64,000 bases of DNA, from NCBI GenBank assembly GCA_024685385.1, contig JAIKVV010000079.1, positions 1 through 64,000 on the forward strand. The letters run 5' to 3'. Within the stretch, counting starts at the first letter, position 1. The number at the start of each line of letters is the position of its first letter. Origin of the DNA: Saccharofermentans sp. (GTDB lineage: Bacteria > Bacillota > Clostridia > Saccharofermentanales > Saccharofermentanaceae). The notes beneath the pieces were generated by a model. That model did not search any database, was not told where the DNA came from, and worked only from the letters and a program-made list of their open reading frames with translations. Shown piece after piece: positions 46,983 through 55,798 of the stretch. The position numbers were made by a program, and so were the translations under genes.

Positions 46983-46999
46983 ATTGAGAGGTGAAAAGA

Positions 47000-47200
47000 A
47001 TGAAATCAGACATCCATCCCAAGGCCCAGCTGGTAACAGTCCGTTGCGCTTGCGGTGAGACATTTGAGACATGGTCCACGAAGCCTGAGCTCCGTGTTGA
47101 CATCTGCTCCAAGTGCCACCCTTTCTACACAGGCAAGCAGAAGCTCGTTGATACAGGCGGACGTGTTGACAAGTTCAACAAGCGTATGGGCAAATCTTGA
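47000..47200 (+). CDS. rpmE: 50S ribosomal protein L31, zinc-binding form
   Basis: 66-residue ribosomal protein of the large subunit, bridging to the small subunit. MKSDIHP at the start and FNKRMGKS at the end are typical. The Cys pattern CACGETF and [10 protein letters not shown] provides four zinc ligands, so it is the zinc-containing C+ type rather than the zinc-free paralogue. ATG 47000 follows GAGAGGTGA; GTG 46991 lies in that site and is rejected. Confidence 0.96.
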   Translation: MKSDIHPKAQLVTVRCACGETFETWSTKPELRVDICSKCHPFYTGKQKLVDTGGRVDKFNKRMGKS

Positions 47201-47221
47201 TAATCTTATATTGATCAAGGC

Positions 47222-47262
47222 GGGGCTGTCTCAGTATCTTGAGACAGCTCCTTTTATTTTTT
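47222..47262 (+). terminator. Intrinsic terminator after rpmE
   Basis: GGGGCTGTCTCA (47222-47233) pairs with TGAGACAGCTCC (47240-47251), with one G-T pair, followed by T4-A-T6. Confidence 0.94.
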
Positions 47263-47296
47263 CGGCGAAAACGGAGAAATCGGCAACGGAGTCATA

Positions 47297-47302
47297 TATA
47301 AT
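47297..47302 (+). promoter_or_regulatory. -10 element immediately before the lipid kinase gene
   Basis: TATAAT at 47297-47302. The expected start of transcription, about 7 bases later, falls on the A of ATG 47309. No convincing -35 is seen. Confidence 0.5.
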
Positions 47303-47308
47303 ATCCGT

Positions 47309-48313
47309 ATGGACATGAAATTTGTTTTTGTAGTTAACAGTAAGGCGAGACAGCAGGAGTTTGAGGATTTCATAAGCATGCTCAATTCCATGTCATCCAC
47401 GCATACGGCAGCTGTTGAGATAAGGCAGACGGAGTATGCAGGACATGCCGTAGAGATAGCCAAAGAGATTAAAGCTGCCTATGAAGGCAAGTCTGATGAT
47501 GAATGTGATACTGTCGTCATCGCTACAGGCGGAGACGGCACGATACATGAGATCGCCAATGCCCTTGCGGGGACACGAGTCCCCATGGGGATCCTGCCGC
47601 TCGGTACCGGAAACGATTTTTCGAGGACTGTCATGGATGAACAGCACAGATCAAATAAGGAACTGTGCCTGTCCGATATCCTTACGGGTAACATAAGGAT
47701 TGCGGATATAGATCTTATCAAGGTTGAATCTTACGATACGGCAGGGAAACTCATTCCCGAGTGTACCGCATGGTGCAATAATGTTGCATCGATCGGTTTT
47801 GATACTGATGTTCAGTCCATGGCCAAGGCCAAGGTTGCAAAGAACCCCAAGTCCAAATTCGTCCGCAGGACGGCATACATGACTTCTGCCGTATCCCTGC
47901 TTGTCGGAAACCGCGGTCATGACATGTCTTTTACATCCAACAGGGCAGACGGAAAGCCTTCAAGATCCGATAAGGACAGATATACGATGGTAGCCGTATG
48001 CAACGGCGGATATTACGGTGACGGCTTCCATCCGGCTCCTTTAGCGAGGGTCAACGACGGGCTGATGGACATATGTGTCATAGATGATGTTGCTCTCATT
48101 AAAGCCGTGGGCCTCTTGGGACAATATAAGAAGGGTACGCATTCCTCGTCTTCTGCTGTTGACAGTTTCCAGTGCAGCAGGATCACGGTCACTGCTCCCA
48201 AAGATAAGATCCTGCTCGGAAACTACGACGGAGAGGATTTTTCCGGTAACAGGATCGATTTCACACTGGTGCCGGACAGTCTGAGGCTCATGTTTTACGG
48301 AAAACAAGGTTGA
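47309..48313 (+). CDS. Diacylglycerol kinase family lipid kinase (DgkB/YegS-like)
   Basis: 334-residue enzyme of the DAGK catalytic family, which phosphorylates diacylglycerol or related lipids at the membrane. Motifs: FVVNSKA near the start, the nucleotide-binding VVIATGGDGTIHEIANAL, GILPLGTGNDFSRTV, and a later VAVCNGGYYGDGFHPAPLARVNDGLMD that carries metal-site acidic residues. No Shine-Dalgarno site is present before ATG 47309 or ATG 47315, and the -10 element is only 6 bases upstream, suggesting a leaderless mRNA. Confidence 0.9.
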   Translation: MDMKFVFVVNSKARQQEFEDFISMLNSMSSTHTAAVEIRQTEYAGHAVEIAKEIKAAYEGKSDDECDTVVIATGGDGTIHEIANALAGTRVPMGILPLGTGNDFSRTVMDEQHRSNKELCLSDILTGNIRIADIDLIKVESYDTAGKLIPECTAWCNNVASIGFDTDVQSMAKAKVAKNPKSKFVRRTAYMTSAVSLLVGNRGHDMSFTSNRADGKPSRSDKDRYTMVAVCNGGYYGDGFHPAPLARVNDGLMDICVIDDVALIKAVGLLGQYKKGTHSSSSAVDSFQCSRITVTAPKDKILLGNYDGEDFSGNRIDFTLVPDSLRLMFYGKQG

Positions 48314-48372
48314 AGCGCAAAGACTGCTTAGGTATCCGATCGAAATAACATCATAATCGAAGGAGATTATAT

Positions 48373-50409
48373 ATGAAATCATTACATGTCAGAGCCATCT
48401 CGTTCTTAATTGCGGTCTTTATCGCCGTATCGGGAATTGCTTTTTTTGCTGACAAGTTAAATGCTGCCACGGAAGAGACCCTGCTGATCGGATCTGATTC
48501 CGAAAATCCCTCCGCGCCAAGTCTCATCAATGTCTTCGAGTCTTTGGCTGGAGGCAATGTGCGTAATATAAACTCATTTCAAAAAGGAAGCAATCCTCCG
48601 TCTTCAGCCAAAGCCATAGACGTCGGCAGGACGGGTTCCGTCGTAGCCTGGGCAAAAGAAGTCACAGTTAATTATATGAAAATGTATGACATCTATTGGT
48701 ATTCCAAAGCATCCAAGGTATATCTTAACGAAAGATGCACCGGCATGTTTATCGGATGCAAATTCATGACGACCTGCGATCTGTCCGGTCTTGATTCATC
48801 CCGTGTAACAAAGATGGGCAATATGTTCTATCAGTGTGCAAACCTCAAAAAGATAAAGGGTCTGGATAAGTTCAACACATCGAATGTTACCAGCATGGCA
48901 GGCATGTTCAGTGGATGCAAAAAACTTACTGATTTCAGTTATGCACATTTCAATACCAAGAAAGTAACGAATTTTAATTCGATGTTTCAATATGTTCCTT
49001 TCAATGAGAAAAATGTCGATATCTCGGGATACGATACATCGTCGGCAACGAATTTGGCCGGCATGTTTATGCATTGTGAGAACCTTAAGACGCTGAAACT
49101 GGGAGAAAAGTTTACGACTTCCAATGTTATTAAAATGGTCGGCATGTTCAGCTACAGCCCCAATCTTAAGACGATCTATGTCAGAAAAAATTTCGATGTC
49201 AGTAAATTGGAACCAGATTACATCACTGTTATGTTTGACGGCTGCAGGAGTCTTGTCGGAGGTGCAGGCACTTCTTATGCTGCGATCGATGACGCACATA
49301 TGGATGATGAAGATTACGAAGAACATAAGACCCCCTTATATGCCAGGATAGATTCGGCATCGAAACCGGGCTATTTCACTAAATATGTTTCTGCGACCAA
49401 CACTCCTACGGCAACTGTTACCGTCACGGCCAAGCCCTCTAATAAGCCTACGGTCACGACAAAGCCTACGGTCACGACCAAACCAACGACCAAGCCTACT
49501 GTCACAACCAAACCAACGACCAAGCCTACGGTTACGACAAAGCCTACGACCAAACCTACGGTTACGACTAAACCCACGGTTAAGCCTACGGTTTCTGCTA
49601 CGCCGAGTCCTGCATCACCTTCCGGCGGACCCGTCGTAAAGCCCGGGATCGATCTCAGTTTGAAGAGCACTGTTGTCTGCGGCAAGTCTGTCAAGGCTTC
49701 CGTTAAGGTGACACCTTCATCCGCGACTGTTTCATTCAGCTCATCCGACAAAAAGATCGCAACGGTTGATTCAGCAGGCAATGTCAAGGGCATTATGGCA
49801 GGTAAGGTTACCATTACGGCAAAGACCTCTGCCGGTGTCAAGGCTTCACGCACGGTTCAAGTCCTCTATAAGGACGTTACCGACAGCGGCGAGTTCTGGT
49901 ATGAGCCGACAAATGATCTTACGAACAGAGGCGTAGTCAAAGGGTATGACAATCAGACCAGATTCAAGCCTGCCAAAAATTGCACAAGGGCACAGATGGT
50001 AACGTTTATCTGGAGGATGCAGGGAAGTCCTGAACCCAAGTCATCCAAATGCAGTTTCACCGATGTAAAGAGATCAGATTATTTCTATAAGGCCTGTATC
50101 TGGGGAAATGAGAATGGGATAGTTGAAGGATATAGTGACGGCAGATTCGGACCTAAGATCGTTTGCGCCCGCCGGCACGCCGTCACATTCCTTTGGAGAC
50201 TGGCAGGGAAACCTGATCCGTCCTCATCGAAAAATAAGTTCAATGACGTCAAGCGGAGCAACTATTTCTACAAGGCAACTCTCTGGGCATCGGAAAAGAA
50301 TATCCTGGCAGGTTATGATGACGGTACCTTCCGTCCGAATGTTGCTTGCCTGAGACGGCAGATGGTAACATTCCTATACAAATACAACAAGTTCATCAAC
50401 AAAAAATGA
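48373..50409 (+). CDS. Secreted surface protein: BspA-like repeats, Thr-Pro linker, SLH anchor
   Basis: 678 residues with a signal peptide (about 1-31). Residues about 115-290 hold BspA-type (DUF285) leucine-rich-like repeats of some 24 residues (MGNMFYQCANLKKI, NTSNVTSMAGMFSGCKKL, TSNVIKMVGMFSYSPNL). A linker of about 57 residues built from KPTVTTKPT units (352-409) follows, then a Big_2-like domain (about 432-495) and three S-layer-homology domains (about 498-675). The Big_2-SLH tail closely parallels that of the protein at 30.8-35.4 kb. BspA repeats often mediate adhesion in other bacteria; the ligand here is unknown. AAGGAG precedes ATG 48373; no clear promoter is seen. Confidence 0.9.
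   Translation: MKSLHVRAISFLIAVFIAVSGIAFFADKLNAATEETLLIGSDSENPSAPSLINVFESLAGGNVRNINSFQKGSNPPSSAKAIDVGRTGSVVAWAKEVTVNYMKMYDIYWYSKASKVYLNERCTGMFIGCKFMTTCDLSGLDSSRVTKMGNMFYQCANLKKIKGLDKFNTSNVTSMAGMFSGCKKLTDFSYAHFNTKKVTNFNSMFQYVPFNEKNVDISGYDTSSATNLAGMFMHCENLKTLKLGEKFTTSNVIKMVGMFSYSPNLKTIYVRKNFDVSKLEPDYITVMFDGCRSLVGGAGTSYAAIDDAHMDDEDYEEHKTPLYARIDSASKPGYFTKYVSATNTPTATVTVTAKPSNKPTVTTKPTVTTKPTTKPTVTTKPTTKPTVTTKPTTKPTVTTKPTVKPTVSATPSPASPSGGPVVKPGIDLSLKSTVVCGKSVKASVKVTPSSATVSFSSSDKKIATVDSAGNVKGIMAGKVTITAKTSAGVKASRTVQVLYKDVTDSGEFWYEPTNDLTNRGVVKGYDNQTRFKPAKNCTRAQMVTFIWRMQGSPEPKSSKCSFTDVKRSDYFYKACIWGNENGIVEGYSDGRFGPKIVCARRHAVTFLWRLAGKPDPSSSKNKFNDVKRSNYFYKATLWASEKNILAGYDDGTFRPNVACLRRQMVTFLYKYNKFINKK
49429..49600 (+). 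repeat. Tandem repeats encoding the Thr-Pro linker
   Basis: Imperfect tandem copies of 12- and 18-base units based on AAGCCTACGGTCACGACC, encoding KPTVTT and KPTT units. Silent differences among copies (CCTACG, CCAACG, CCCACG) show that the array is not freshly expanded. Copy number is likely to vary among strains. Confidence 0.85.
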
Positions 50410-50433
50410 TCAAGGAAACTTAACCCGATCCAA

Positions 50434-50465
50434 AAGAGCCGCCTTCATGGTGGCTCTTATATGTT
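50434..50465 (+). terminator. Hairpin after the BspA/SLH gene
   Basis: AAGAGCCGCC (50434-50443) pairs with GGTGGCTCTT (50449-50458), with one G-T pair; the T tail is poor. Confidence 0.75.
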
Positions 50466-50477
50466 TACTGCATTATA

Positions 50478-50486
50478 TGGTATAAT
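50478..50486 (+). promoter_or_regulatory. Extended -10 promoter of the STAS-cysE-sensor operon
   Basis: TGG-TATAAT at 50478-50486, an ideal extended -10, 28 bases before the STAS gene start. The -35 region is poor. No other promoter is evident before 55.8 kb. Confidence 0.6.
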
Positions 50487-50514
50487 CTTCTATTGAGAAC
50501 AGGAGGTGATCGCA

Positions 50515-50814
50515 GTGCTGGATGTCAGGAAGATCGCCAATGGCAGGGATTTGACATTTGTGCTTGGGGGAAGACTGGATACGACTACTGCACCTGAATT
50601 TGAAGCAGAGCTCAAAGCTTCGATGAACGGCGCAGAAAGGCTTATATTGGATATTGGGAAACTGGATTATATTTCTTCAGCGGGGCTGAGGGTTATCTTG
50701 TCCGCCCATAAGGCCATGAGCCGTCTCGGAGGGATGATAATCAAGAACCCGACGAGAGAAGTATATGAGATCTTCGAAGTCACGGGGACTTTGGGTATCT
50801 TTACTATCGAGTAA
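50515..50814 (+). CDS. STAS-domain protein (anti-sigma factor antagonist type)
   Basis: 99-residue single-STAS-domain protein of the SpoIIAA/RsbV type, which normally binds an anti-sigma kinase and releases a sigma factor. The phosphorylatable Ser pattern LDYISSAGLRVILSAHKAM (about residues 52-70) is intact. No kinase, phosphatase or sigma gene is adjacent, so its partner lies elsewhere. GTG 50515 lies 8 bases after AGGAGG; the ORF's earlier GTG at 50506 overlaps that site. First gene of the operon leading to the sugar sensor. Confidence 0.9.
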   Translation: MLDVRKIANGRDLTFVLGGRLDTTTAPEFEAELKASMNGAERLILDIGKLDYISSAGLRVILSAHKAMSRLGGMIIKNPTREVYEIFEVTGTLGIFTIE

Positions 50815-50840
50815 AAAGCTTTAGATTAGGAGCGGAAGAT

Positions 50841-51788
50841 ATGGAATTGTCTGATAACCGGCAAAGACTTGATAATCTGGCCCGAAAGATGAACGATAAC
50901 TACGAGCAGATCGAACTGCTCAACGCGCTTGGCAAGGATAAATTGCCTGACAGGGACAGGATCGTTGAGATCATCAAGGCCATCAGGAGACTTATGTTTC
51001 CCGGATATTTCGGACAGAACGATTTCGAGAAGTCGACTTCCCACTATTTTGCAGGTGAGATGCTCAGTTCCGTAATAGAAGAACTGAAGAAGCAGGTCGT
51101 CATCGCATTAAGATATCATGTGGATTCGGATGAGGATCTAGAAGAGATCAAGAACAGGGCAGAAGAGATCTGCTATAAGTTCGCTGAAAAACTCCCCGAG
51201 ATCCAGAAAGTATTGCTTACTGATGTTCAGGCTGGCGTTGACGGTGACCCCGCATCTTCTTCTGCCGAGGAGATCATCTTCAGTTATCCCGGTTTTAATG
51301 CCATTTTCATATACCGCATAGCACATGAATTATATCTTCTGAACGTGCCCTTCATTCCCAGGGTCATGACCGAGTACGGACACTCAAGAACAGGAGTTGA
51401 TATAAACCCGGGCGCAACGATCGGTGAGTATTTCTTCATCGACCACGGTACGGGCGTCGTTATCGGTGAGACTACAGAGATAGGAAAGAACGTTAAAGTA
51501 TATCAGGGCGTTACCCTCGGCGCTCTTTCCACGCGAAAAGGACGTCTTCTTACCGGCGTTAAGCGTCATCCTACCATCAGGGATAACGTTACCATCTATT
51601 CCAATGCATCGATTCTTGGCGGAGATACCGTTATCGGTGCCAACAGCACGATCGGAGGCAACGCATTCATCACGGAGTCCGTTCCGCCGAATACCAGAGT
51701 ATCCATAAAGAATATGGAACTTACCTTCATAGGCGATTCCAACGAGGCAGGATCGGGCGAATCAGGTCTTTGGGACTGGGTGATCTGA
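50841..51788 (+). CDS. cysE: Serine O-acetyltransferase
   Basis: 315 residues; makes O-acetylserine from serine and acetyl-CoA for cysteine synthesis. The helical N-terminal half (about 1-185) is of the long SAT type. The C-terminal half is a left-handed beta-helix with hexapeptide repeats: TGVDINPGATIGEYFFIDHG, TGVVIGETTEIGKNVKVYQG, VTLGALSTRKGR, KRHPTIRDNVTIYSNASILG and NSTIGGNAFIT, with the catalytic His residues in IDHGTG and KRHPTI. No cysK is adjacent. Its stop overlaps the next start (TGATG), tying it to the two-component genes. Confidence 0.92.
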   Translation: MELSDNRQRLDNLARKMNDNYEQIELLNALGKDKLPDRDRIVEIIKAIRRLMFPGYFGQNDFEKSTSHYFAGEMLSSVIEELKKQVVIALRYHVDSDEDLEEIKNRAEEICYKFAEKLPEIQKVLLTDVQAGVDGDPASSSAEEIIFSYPGFNAIFIYRIAHELYLLNVPFIPRVMTEYGHSRTGVDINPGATIGEYFFIDHGTGVVIGETTEIGKNVKVYQGVTLGALSTRKGRLLTGVKRHPTIRDNVTIYSNASILGGDTVIGANSTIGGNAFITESVPPNTRVSIKNMELTFIGDSNEAGSGESGLWDWVI

Positions 51789-53401
51789 TGGATCTGTTTA
51801 AAGTCTTTATCTGTGAAGACGAGAGCATAGTGCGCGAAGGTCTTCGCGACATGATCCCATGGGAAAAATACGGCTTTGAGTTTGCAGGCGATGCTCCTGA
51901 CGGGGAGATGGCTCTGCCCATGATCCGCAAGATTAAGCCCGATGTTTTGATCACGGACATCACCATGCCTTTCATGGACGGTCTTTCGCTTGCGAAGACA
52001 GTGACCAAGGAACTTCCCGACATTAAGATAATCGTCATAAGCGGTTACAGCGATTTCGAGTATGCCAGAAAAGCCATTCAGATCGGTGTTGAGCAGTACC
52101 TTCTAAAGCCGGTTACCAAGACTGACATGATCAATGTCCTTGAAGCAACAAGGAAAAAGATCATCGAAGAGAACGAGCAGAAGGACTATGTAAAGTTATA
52201 CGAGCAGGAATTCAAGAAGTTCGAGCGCATGTCCCACAGGGCTTTTTTCGAAAAGCTCGTCGAAGGGACAATGTCGGTCGAACAGATATATGAGGAAGCA
52301 GATAAACTGCATCTTAATCTTTCCGCAGATGAGTATAACATCGTAATCTTCTCCATCATGGATCAGGATCAGACTACATATTCGGGTGATGCTTCGGGAG
52401 TGACCGACAGCCTGCTGAATCAGTTCATGCAGTATCCGGATTACATCATCTTCAGGTGCAATCTCTTTTCATATGCAGTCCTTATCAAGGGAGACGGGGA
52501 GAGTCTGAAACGCATGGAAGATAAGTGCGTAAAGATGATAAGAGAGCAGTGTGAGATGTCATCGGCAAGGCTCGACTGGCATGTTGCCGTCGGCGTTAAG
52601 ACGAACAGGCTTTCAGGTCTTTCGTCCTGCTATCAGGATGCCAACAGGGCTTTTGCCTACAGGCATATATTCCCGACTCAGCACATCTTTACATCCGAGC
52701 AGCTCAAACCCGAACAGTATGTTCAGGATGAAGATGAGATCAACAAGATCGATGCGGGCAAGTTTGACCCCATGATCATAAGATATTTTGTACAGACAGG
52801 CACCATCAATGAGATAGGAACCTTTACCGATGAATATATGCAGAGCCTGGAAGGAAGCGTGCATTCGATCCTTTTCAGATACTATCTGTTGGTAAGCATC
52901 AGGGTTAATGTCGAACTTGCATTGAAGGAGTCGGGAGTTACACCCGAACAGATCTCAGATCTCCTTCCGACATTCGACATGAATACAGCTGCAGAGGAAG
53001 TAAGGAGCTATCTTAGAGACATTCTGACGGTTGCCATAAATCTGCGTGACACAGAAGCCCAGAAGAGGGGCAACGACATAATCGACAATGCCGTTAAGTA
53101 TATCAACGAACATTATTCCGATGAAGATATTTCATTGGATTCCGTAGCCGAAGAGATCAATATCAGTGCCAATTACTTAAGCGCATTGTTCTCTAATAAG
53201 GTCGGCCTTTCTTTTGTCGAGTATATAACCAGGAAGAGGATGGCCAGGGCCAAGATCCTTCTGCGCAATACATCCAAGAGATCCGGTGAGATCGCCAACG
53301 AGATCGGTTATAAGGACCCGAGATATTTTTCCTTTGTATTCAAGAAAAATCAGGGATGCACTCCCAGCCAGTACCGTAACGGGGAGATCGAGGAATCATG
53401 A
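51788..53401 (+). CDS. AraC-type response regulator (YesN-like)
   Basis: 537-residue transcription factor. The N-terminal receiver (1-120) carries the acidic pair in ICEDESIV, phosphoacceptor Asp near residue 57 in VLITDITMPFMDG, and Lys in LLKPV. A central helical region of some 300 residues follows, then a C-terminal AraC/XylS double-HTH domain (about 430-537; DSVAEEINISANYLSALFSNKVG and GEIANEIGYKDPRYFSFVFKKNQGCTPSQYR). Regulators of this class control sugar uptake genes together with YesM/LytS-type kinases. The start is ATG 51788 inside the cysE stop (TGATG); the frame's earlier methionines lie in cysE. Its stop overlaps the kinase ATG by 4 bases. Confidence 0.93.
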   Translation: MDLFKVFICEDESIVREGLRDMIPWEKYGFEFAGDAPDGEMALPMIRKIKPDVLITDITMPFMDGLSLAKTVTKELPDIKIIVISGYSDFEYARKAIQIGVEQYLLKPVTKTDMINVLEATRKKIIEENEQKDYVKLYEQEFKKFERMSHRAFFEKLVEGTMSVEQIYEEADKLHLNLSADEYNIVIFSIMDQDQTTYSGDASGVTDSLLNQFMQYPDYIIFRCNLFSYAVLIKGDGESLKRMEDKCVKMIREQCEMSSARLDWHVAVGVKTNRLSGLSSCYQDANRAFAYRHIFPTQHIFTSEQLKPEQYVQDEDEINKIDAGKFDPMIIRYFVQTGTINEIGTFTDEYMQSLEGSVHSILFRYYLLVSIRVNVELALKESGVTPEQISDLLPTFDMNTAAEEVRSYLRDILTVAINLRDTEAQKRGNDIIDNAVKYINEHYSDEDISLDSVAEEINISANYLSALFSNKVGLSFVEYITRKRMARAKILLRNTSKRSGEIANEIGYKDPRYFSFVFKKNQGCTPSQYRNGEIEES

Positions 53402-54834
53402 TTTCCGCCAGGGATAAGACCGGCAAGAACACCGTCCGCGGGAAGATGTACCGTCTTCTTTTGCAGATGTTCATTCCTATCGCAGGCATCTTCATCATAA
53501 TCTTCGCCATGATCCTTACACGTAACCTGATGTATGCTTCGGTGTCCGGAAATATAGTCAAAGCGTCCGGATTTAACCAGAACTTCAAGATCGAGATCGA
53601 TGAGCAGATGTATCAGTTCGTAAGCGGCAGGAGCAGCGAGATCCCATGGGATGACGTTGTTGCGGCAAGGACTCTTGCAGACGATCTTCTGAAGAATACG
53701 TCGAGCCCCGAGGGCCGCATGGCCATGAATAACGTTATTTCCTTATGCGTAAAGCTCAGCACCTACATGCAGCTGATAGAAAGGACTGCAAGCTACGACA
53801 ACCGCATGGCCCAGCTCGAGACGAATATCTACGGTATCACCAAACTGATAGAAGACTACATGTATTCTTACCTTTACTACGAAGCGGGACAGATGGCCCA
53901 GATCCAAAAGCAATTGGATTTCTGGCTTACGGTGGAGATCCTTTTCGTTGTTTTGGTCATGCTGATAGTAACGCCTATCGTATTGAGCAGGGCCGTAAAG
54001 ATCTCAAGGAGCATAACTGATCCCATCATAGCCATGAACAGCCGTGTCGAGCAGATCGGCGGAGGCGACCTGAGTCCGCAGACGCCTGTTGCGACAGATG
54101 ACATAAACCTTGAACGTCTCTCCACCGGTATCGAGGACATGGCTGCTAAGCTTGACAAGCAGATCGAACTCAACCGCGAAGAGCAGATCAAATTAAGAGA
54201 TATAGAGCTCAAGCTCATCCAGGCCCAGATCAATCCGCATTTTCTCTATAACACGCTCGATGCCATTGTCTGGCTAATAGAGATCGGCAAGAACGATCAG
54301 GCAGAGCAGATGGTAACTAGCCTTTCATCCTATTTCAGATCTTTCTTAAGCGACGGTAAGGACATTGTAACGGTTGCAGAAGAAAAGCAGCATATCCAGA
54401 GCTATCTTGAGATCCAGCAGGTCCGTTACAGGGATATCATGGAGTTTGAGATAGATATAGATCCTGCAATAGAGACGGCAAAGCTCCCCAAGATGACCTT
54501 GCAGCCCCTTGTCGAAAACGCTATCTATCACGGCCTTAAACCCAAGAGAGGCATGGGTAAGATAATCGTTAAAGGAGAAAAGAAGTATGGCGACATCATC
54601 CTCCGCGTAACCGACAGCGGTCTTGGCATGAATCAAACGGAACTTAATGAACTCAAGAAGCGCGTTCTTAATGAAGATACGACCAGCTTCGGCCTTACTT
54701 CTTCATATAAGAGACTTAAGATCCTATATGGAGAGGATTGCAGATTTGATATTGAAAGTACACCCGGAAAGGGGACATCCATCAGCATTAAGATCCCCGG
54801 AAAGGCAGAAATAGACGATGCGACGATTCTGTAG
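53398..54834 (+). CDS. Sensor histidine kinase (YesM/LytS type)
   Basis: 478-residue membrane kinase. Helix 1 is at about 18-41. An extracytoplasmic region of about 130 residues (45-180) is predicted to be all-helical, with no ligand-pocket motifs. Helix 2 follows (about 180-203, VEILFVVLVMLIVTPIVL), then HAMP (205-260), the His_kinase domain with the phosphoacceptor His in QAQINPHFLYNTLDAIVWL (about 281), and a HATPase (LPKMTLQPLVENAIYHGLKP, VTDSGLGM, SFGLTSSYKRL). The small helical sensor suggests that it reads a partner binding protein rather than sugar directly. The next gene, encoding that candidate partner, starts inside its 3' end. Confidence 0.93.
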   Translation: MISARDKTGKNTVRGKMYRLLLQMFIPIAGIFIIIFAMILTRNLMYASVSGNIVKASGFNQNFKIEIDEQMYQFVSGRSSEIPWDDVVAARTLADDLLKNTSSPEGRMAMNNVISLCVKLSTYMQLIERTASYDNRMAQLETNIYGITKLIEDYMYSYLYYEAGQMAQIQKQLDFWLTVEILFVVLVMLIVTPIVLSRAVKISRSITDPIIAMNSRVEQIGGGDLSPQTPVATDDINLERLSTGIEDMAAKLDKQIELNREEQIKLRDIELKLIQAQINPHFLYNTLDAIVWLIEIGKNDQAEQMVTSLSSYFRSFLSDGKDIVTVAEEKQHIQSYLEIQQVRYRDIMEFEIDIDPAIETAKLPKMTLQPLVENAIYHGLKPKRGMGKIIVKGEKKYGDIILRVTDSGLGMNQTELNELKKRVLNEDTTSFGLTSSYKRLKILYGEDCRFDIESTPGKGTSISIKIPGKAEIDDATIL

Positions 54835-55798
54835 TGTTTTATTATGTTTGGCTTTGATACTCGGCATGCCGGGATGCATGAAGACTTCAGATCCCGAGCC
54901 TACGGATAACAAGAAGTTCGTTATCGGCTTTTCGCAGGTAGGATCCGAATCTGATTGGAGGATAGCGAATACCAAGTCCATGACCGAGACTTTCAGCAAC
55001 GATCCCGAGTACGAATTTGTTATGGAGAATGCCAGACAGAAGCAGGAAAACCAGTTTGCTTCGGTAAGAAGGTTCATCCTTGACGGAGTTGACCTGATCT
55101 TAATAGCTCCCACCGTTGAAGAAGGCTGGCAGACAGTCCTACAGGAAGTGCACGATGCGGGGATCCCTGTCATCATCATGGACCGTTCCGTTGCCGTATG
55201 GGATAACAATCTCTATCTTACAAACATCGGATCGAATTTTCTGGGACAGGGAAAGAAAGCTGCCGACTGGCTTGCCAAAGAGACTTCAGATGATGAGCAG
55301 GTAAACATCCTTCATCTTCAGGGAACTATCGGCGCGACCGCCCAGATAATGAGAACAAAGGCTCTGGAAGATGCAGTAAAGGAACATTCTAACTGGGTTA
55401 TTTCGAGCCAGCTATACGGGGATTTTACCGAGGCCAAGGCATATGAGGTCATGACCGATTATCTTAAGGAAAACAGTGATATAGATGTCCTCTATAGCGA
55501 AAATGACAACATGACATTCGGCGCGATGAGAGCATTCGATGAAGCAGGCATAACATACGGCAAGGGAGGAAGGGTGAAGATAATCACCTTCGATGCCACG
55601 AAAGAAGCCTTGCAGTATTGCATGGACGGCAAGGTCGACCTTTGCGTTGAATGTAATCCTCTATTCGGTCCCCAGATCAAGGAGCTCATACAGCAATACC
55701 GCAACGGGGAACAGATCCCCAAGCAGGTCTATGTTGATGAGCAGGTGTTCGAATCAAAAGATCTGGATCGGGATTTTATCGACAAGAGGGAGTATTGA
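54818..55798 (+). CDS. Sugar-binding lipoprotein of the sensor system
   Basis: 326 residues. Lipobox LILGMPGC with lipid-attached Cys20, then a periplasmic-binding-protein type 1 fold (FVIGFSQVGSESDWRIANTKSM, LDGVDLILIAPTVEEGW, AGIPVIIMDRS, VDLCVECNPLFGPQIKELIQ). It is clearly paralogous to the transporter protein at 57299: ANTKSMTETF pairs with ANDKDMKATF, and ECNPLFGPQI with QCNPFQASYI. Because it overlaps the kinase gene by 17 bases and not the transporter, I infer a signalling rather than transport role, as XylFII has for LytS in Clostridium beijerinckii. Its TGA abuts the TGA of araR on the other strand with no base between. Confidence 0.88.
   Translation: MRRFCSVLLCLALILGMPGCMKTSDPEPTDNKKFVIGFSQVGSESDWRIANTKSMTETFSNDPEYEFVMENARQKQENQFASVRRFILDGVDLILIAPTVEEGWQTVLQEVHDAGIPVIIMDRSVAVWDNNLYLTNIGSNFLGQGKKAADWLAKETSDDEQVNILHLQGTIGATAQIMRTKALEDAVKEHSNWVISSQLYGDFTEAKAYEVMTDYLKENSDIDVLYSENDNMTFGAMRAFDEAGITYGKGGRVKIITFDATKEALQYCMDGKVDLCVECNPLFGPQIKELIQQYRNGEQIPKQVYVDEQVFESKDLDRDFIDKREY

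Noticed and set aside
49371-49853. 160-residue Val/Gly-rich minus-strand frame
   Set aside because: It is the complement of the Thr-Pro tandem repeats and has no start signal.
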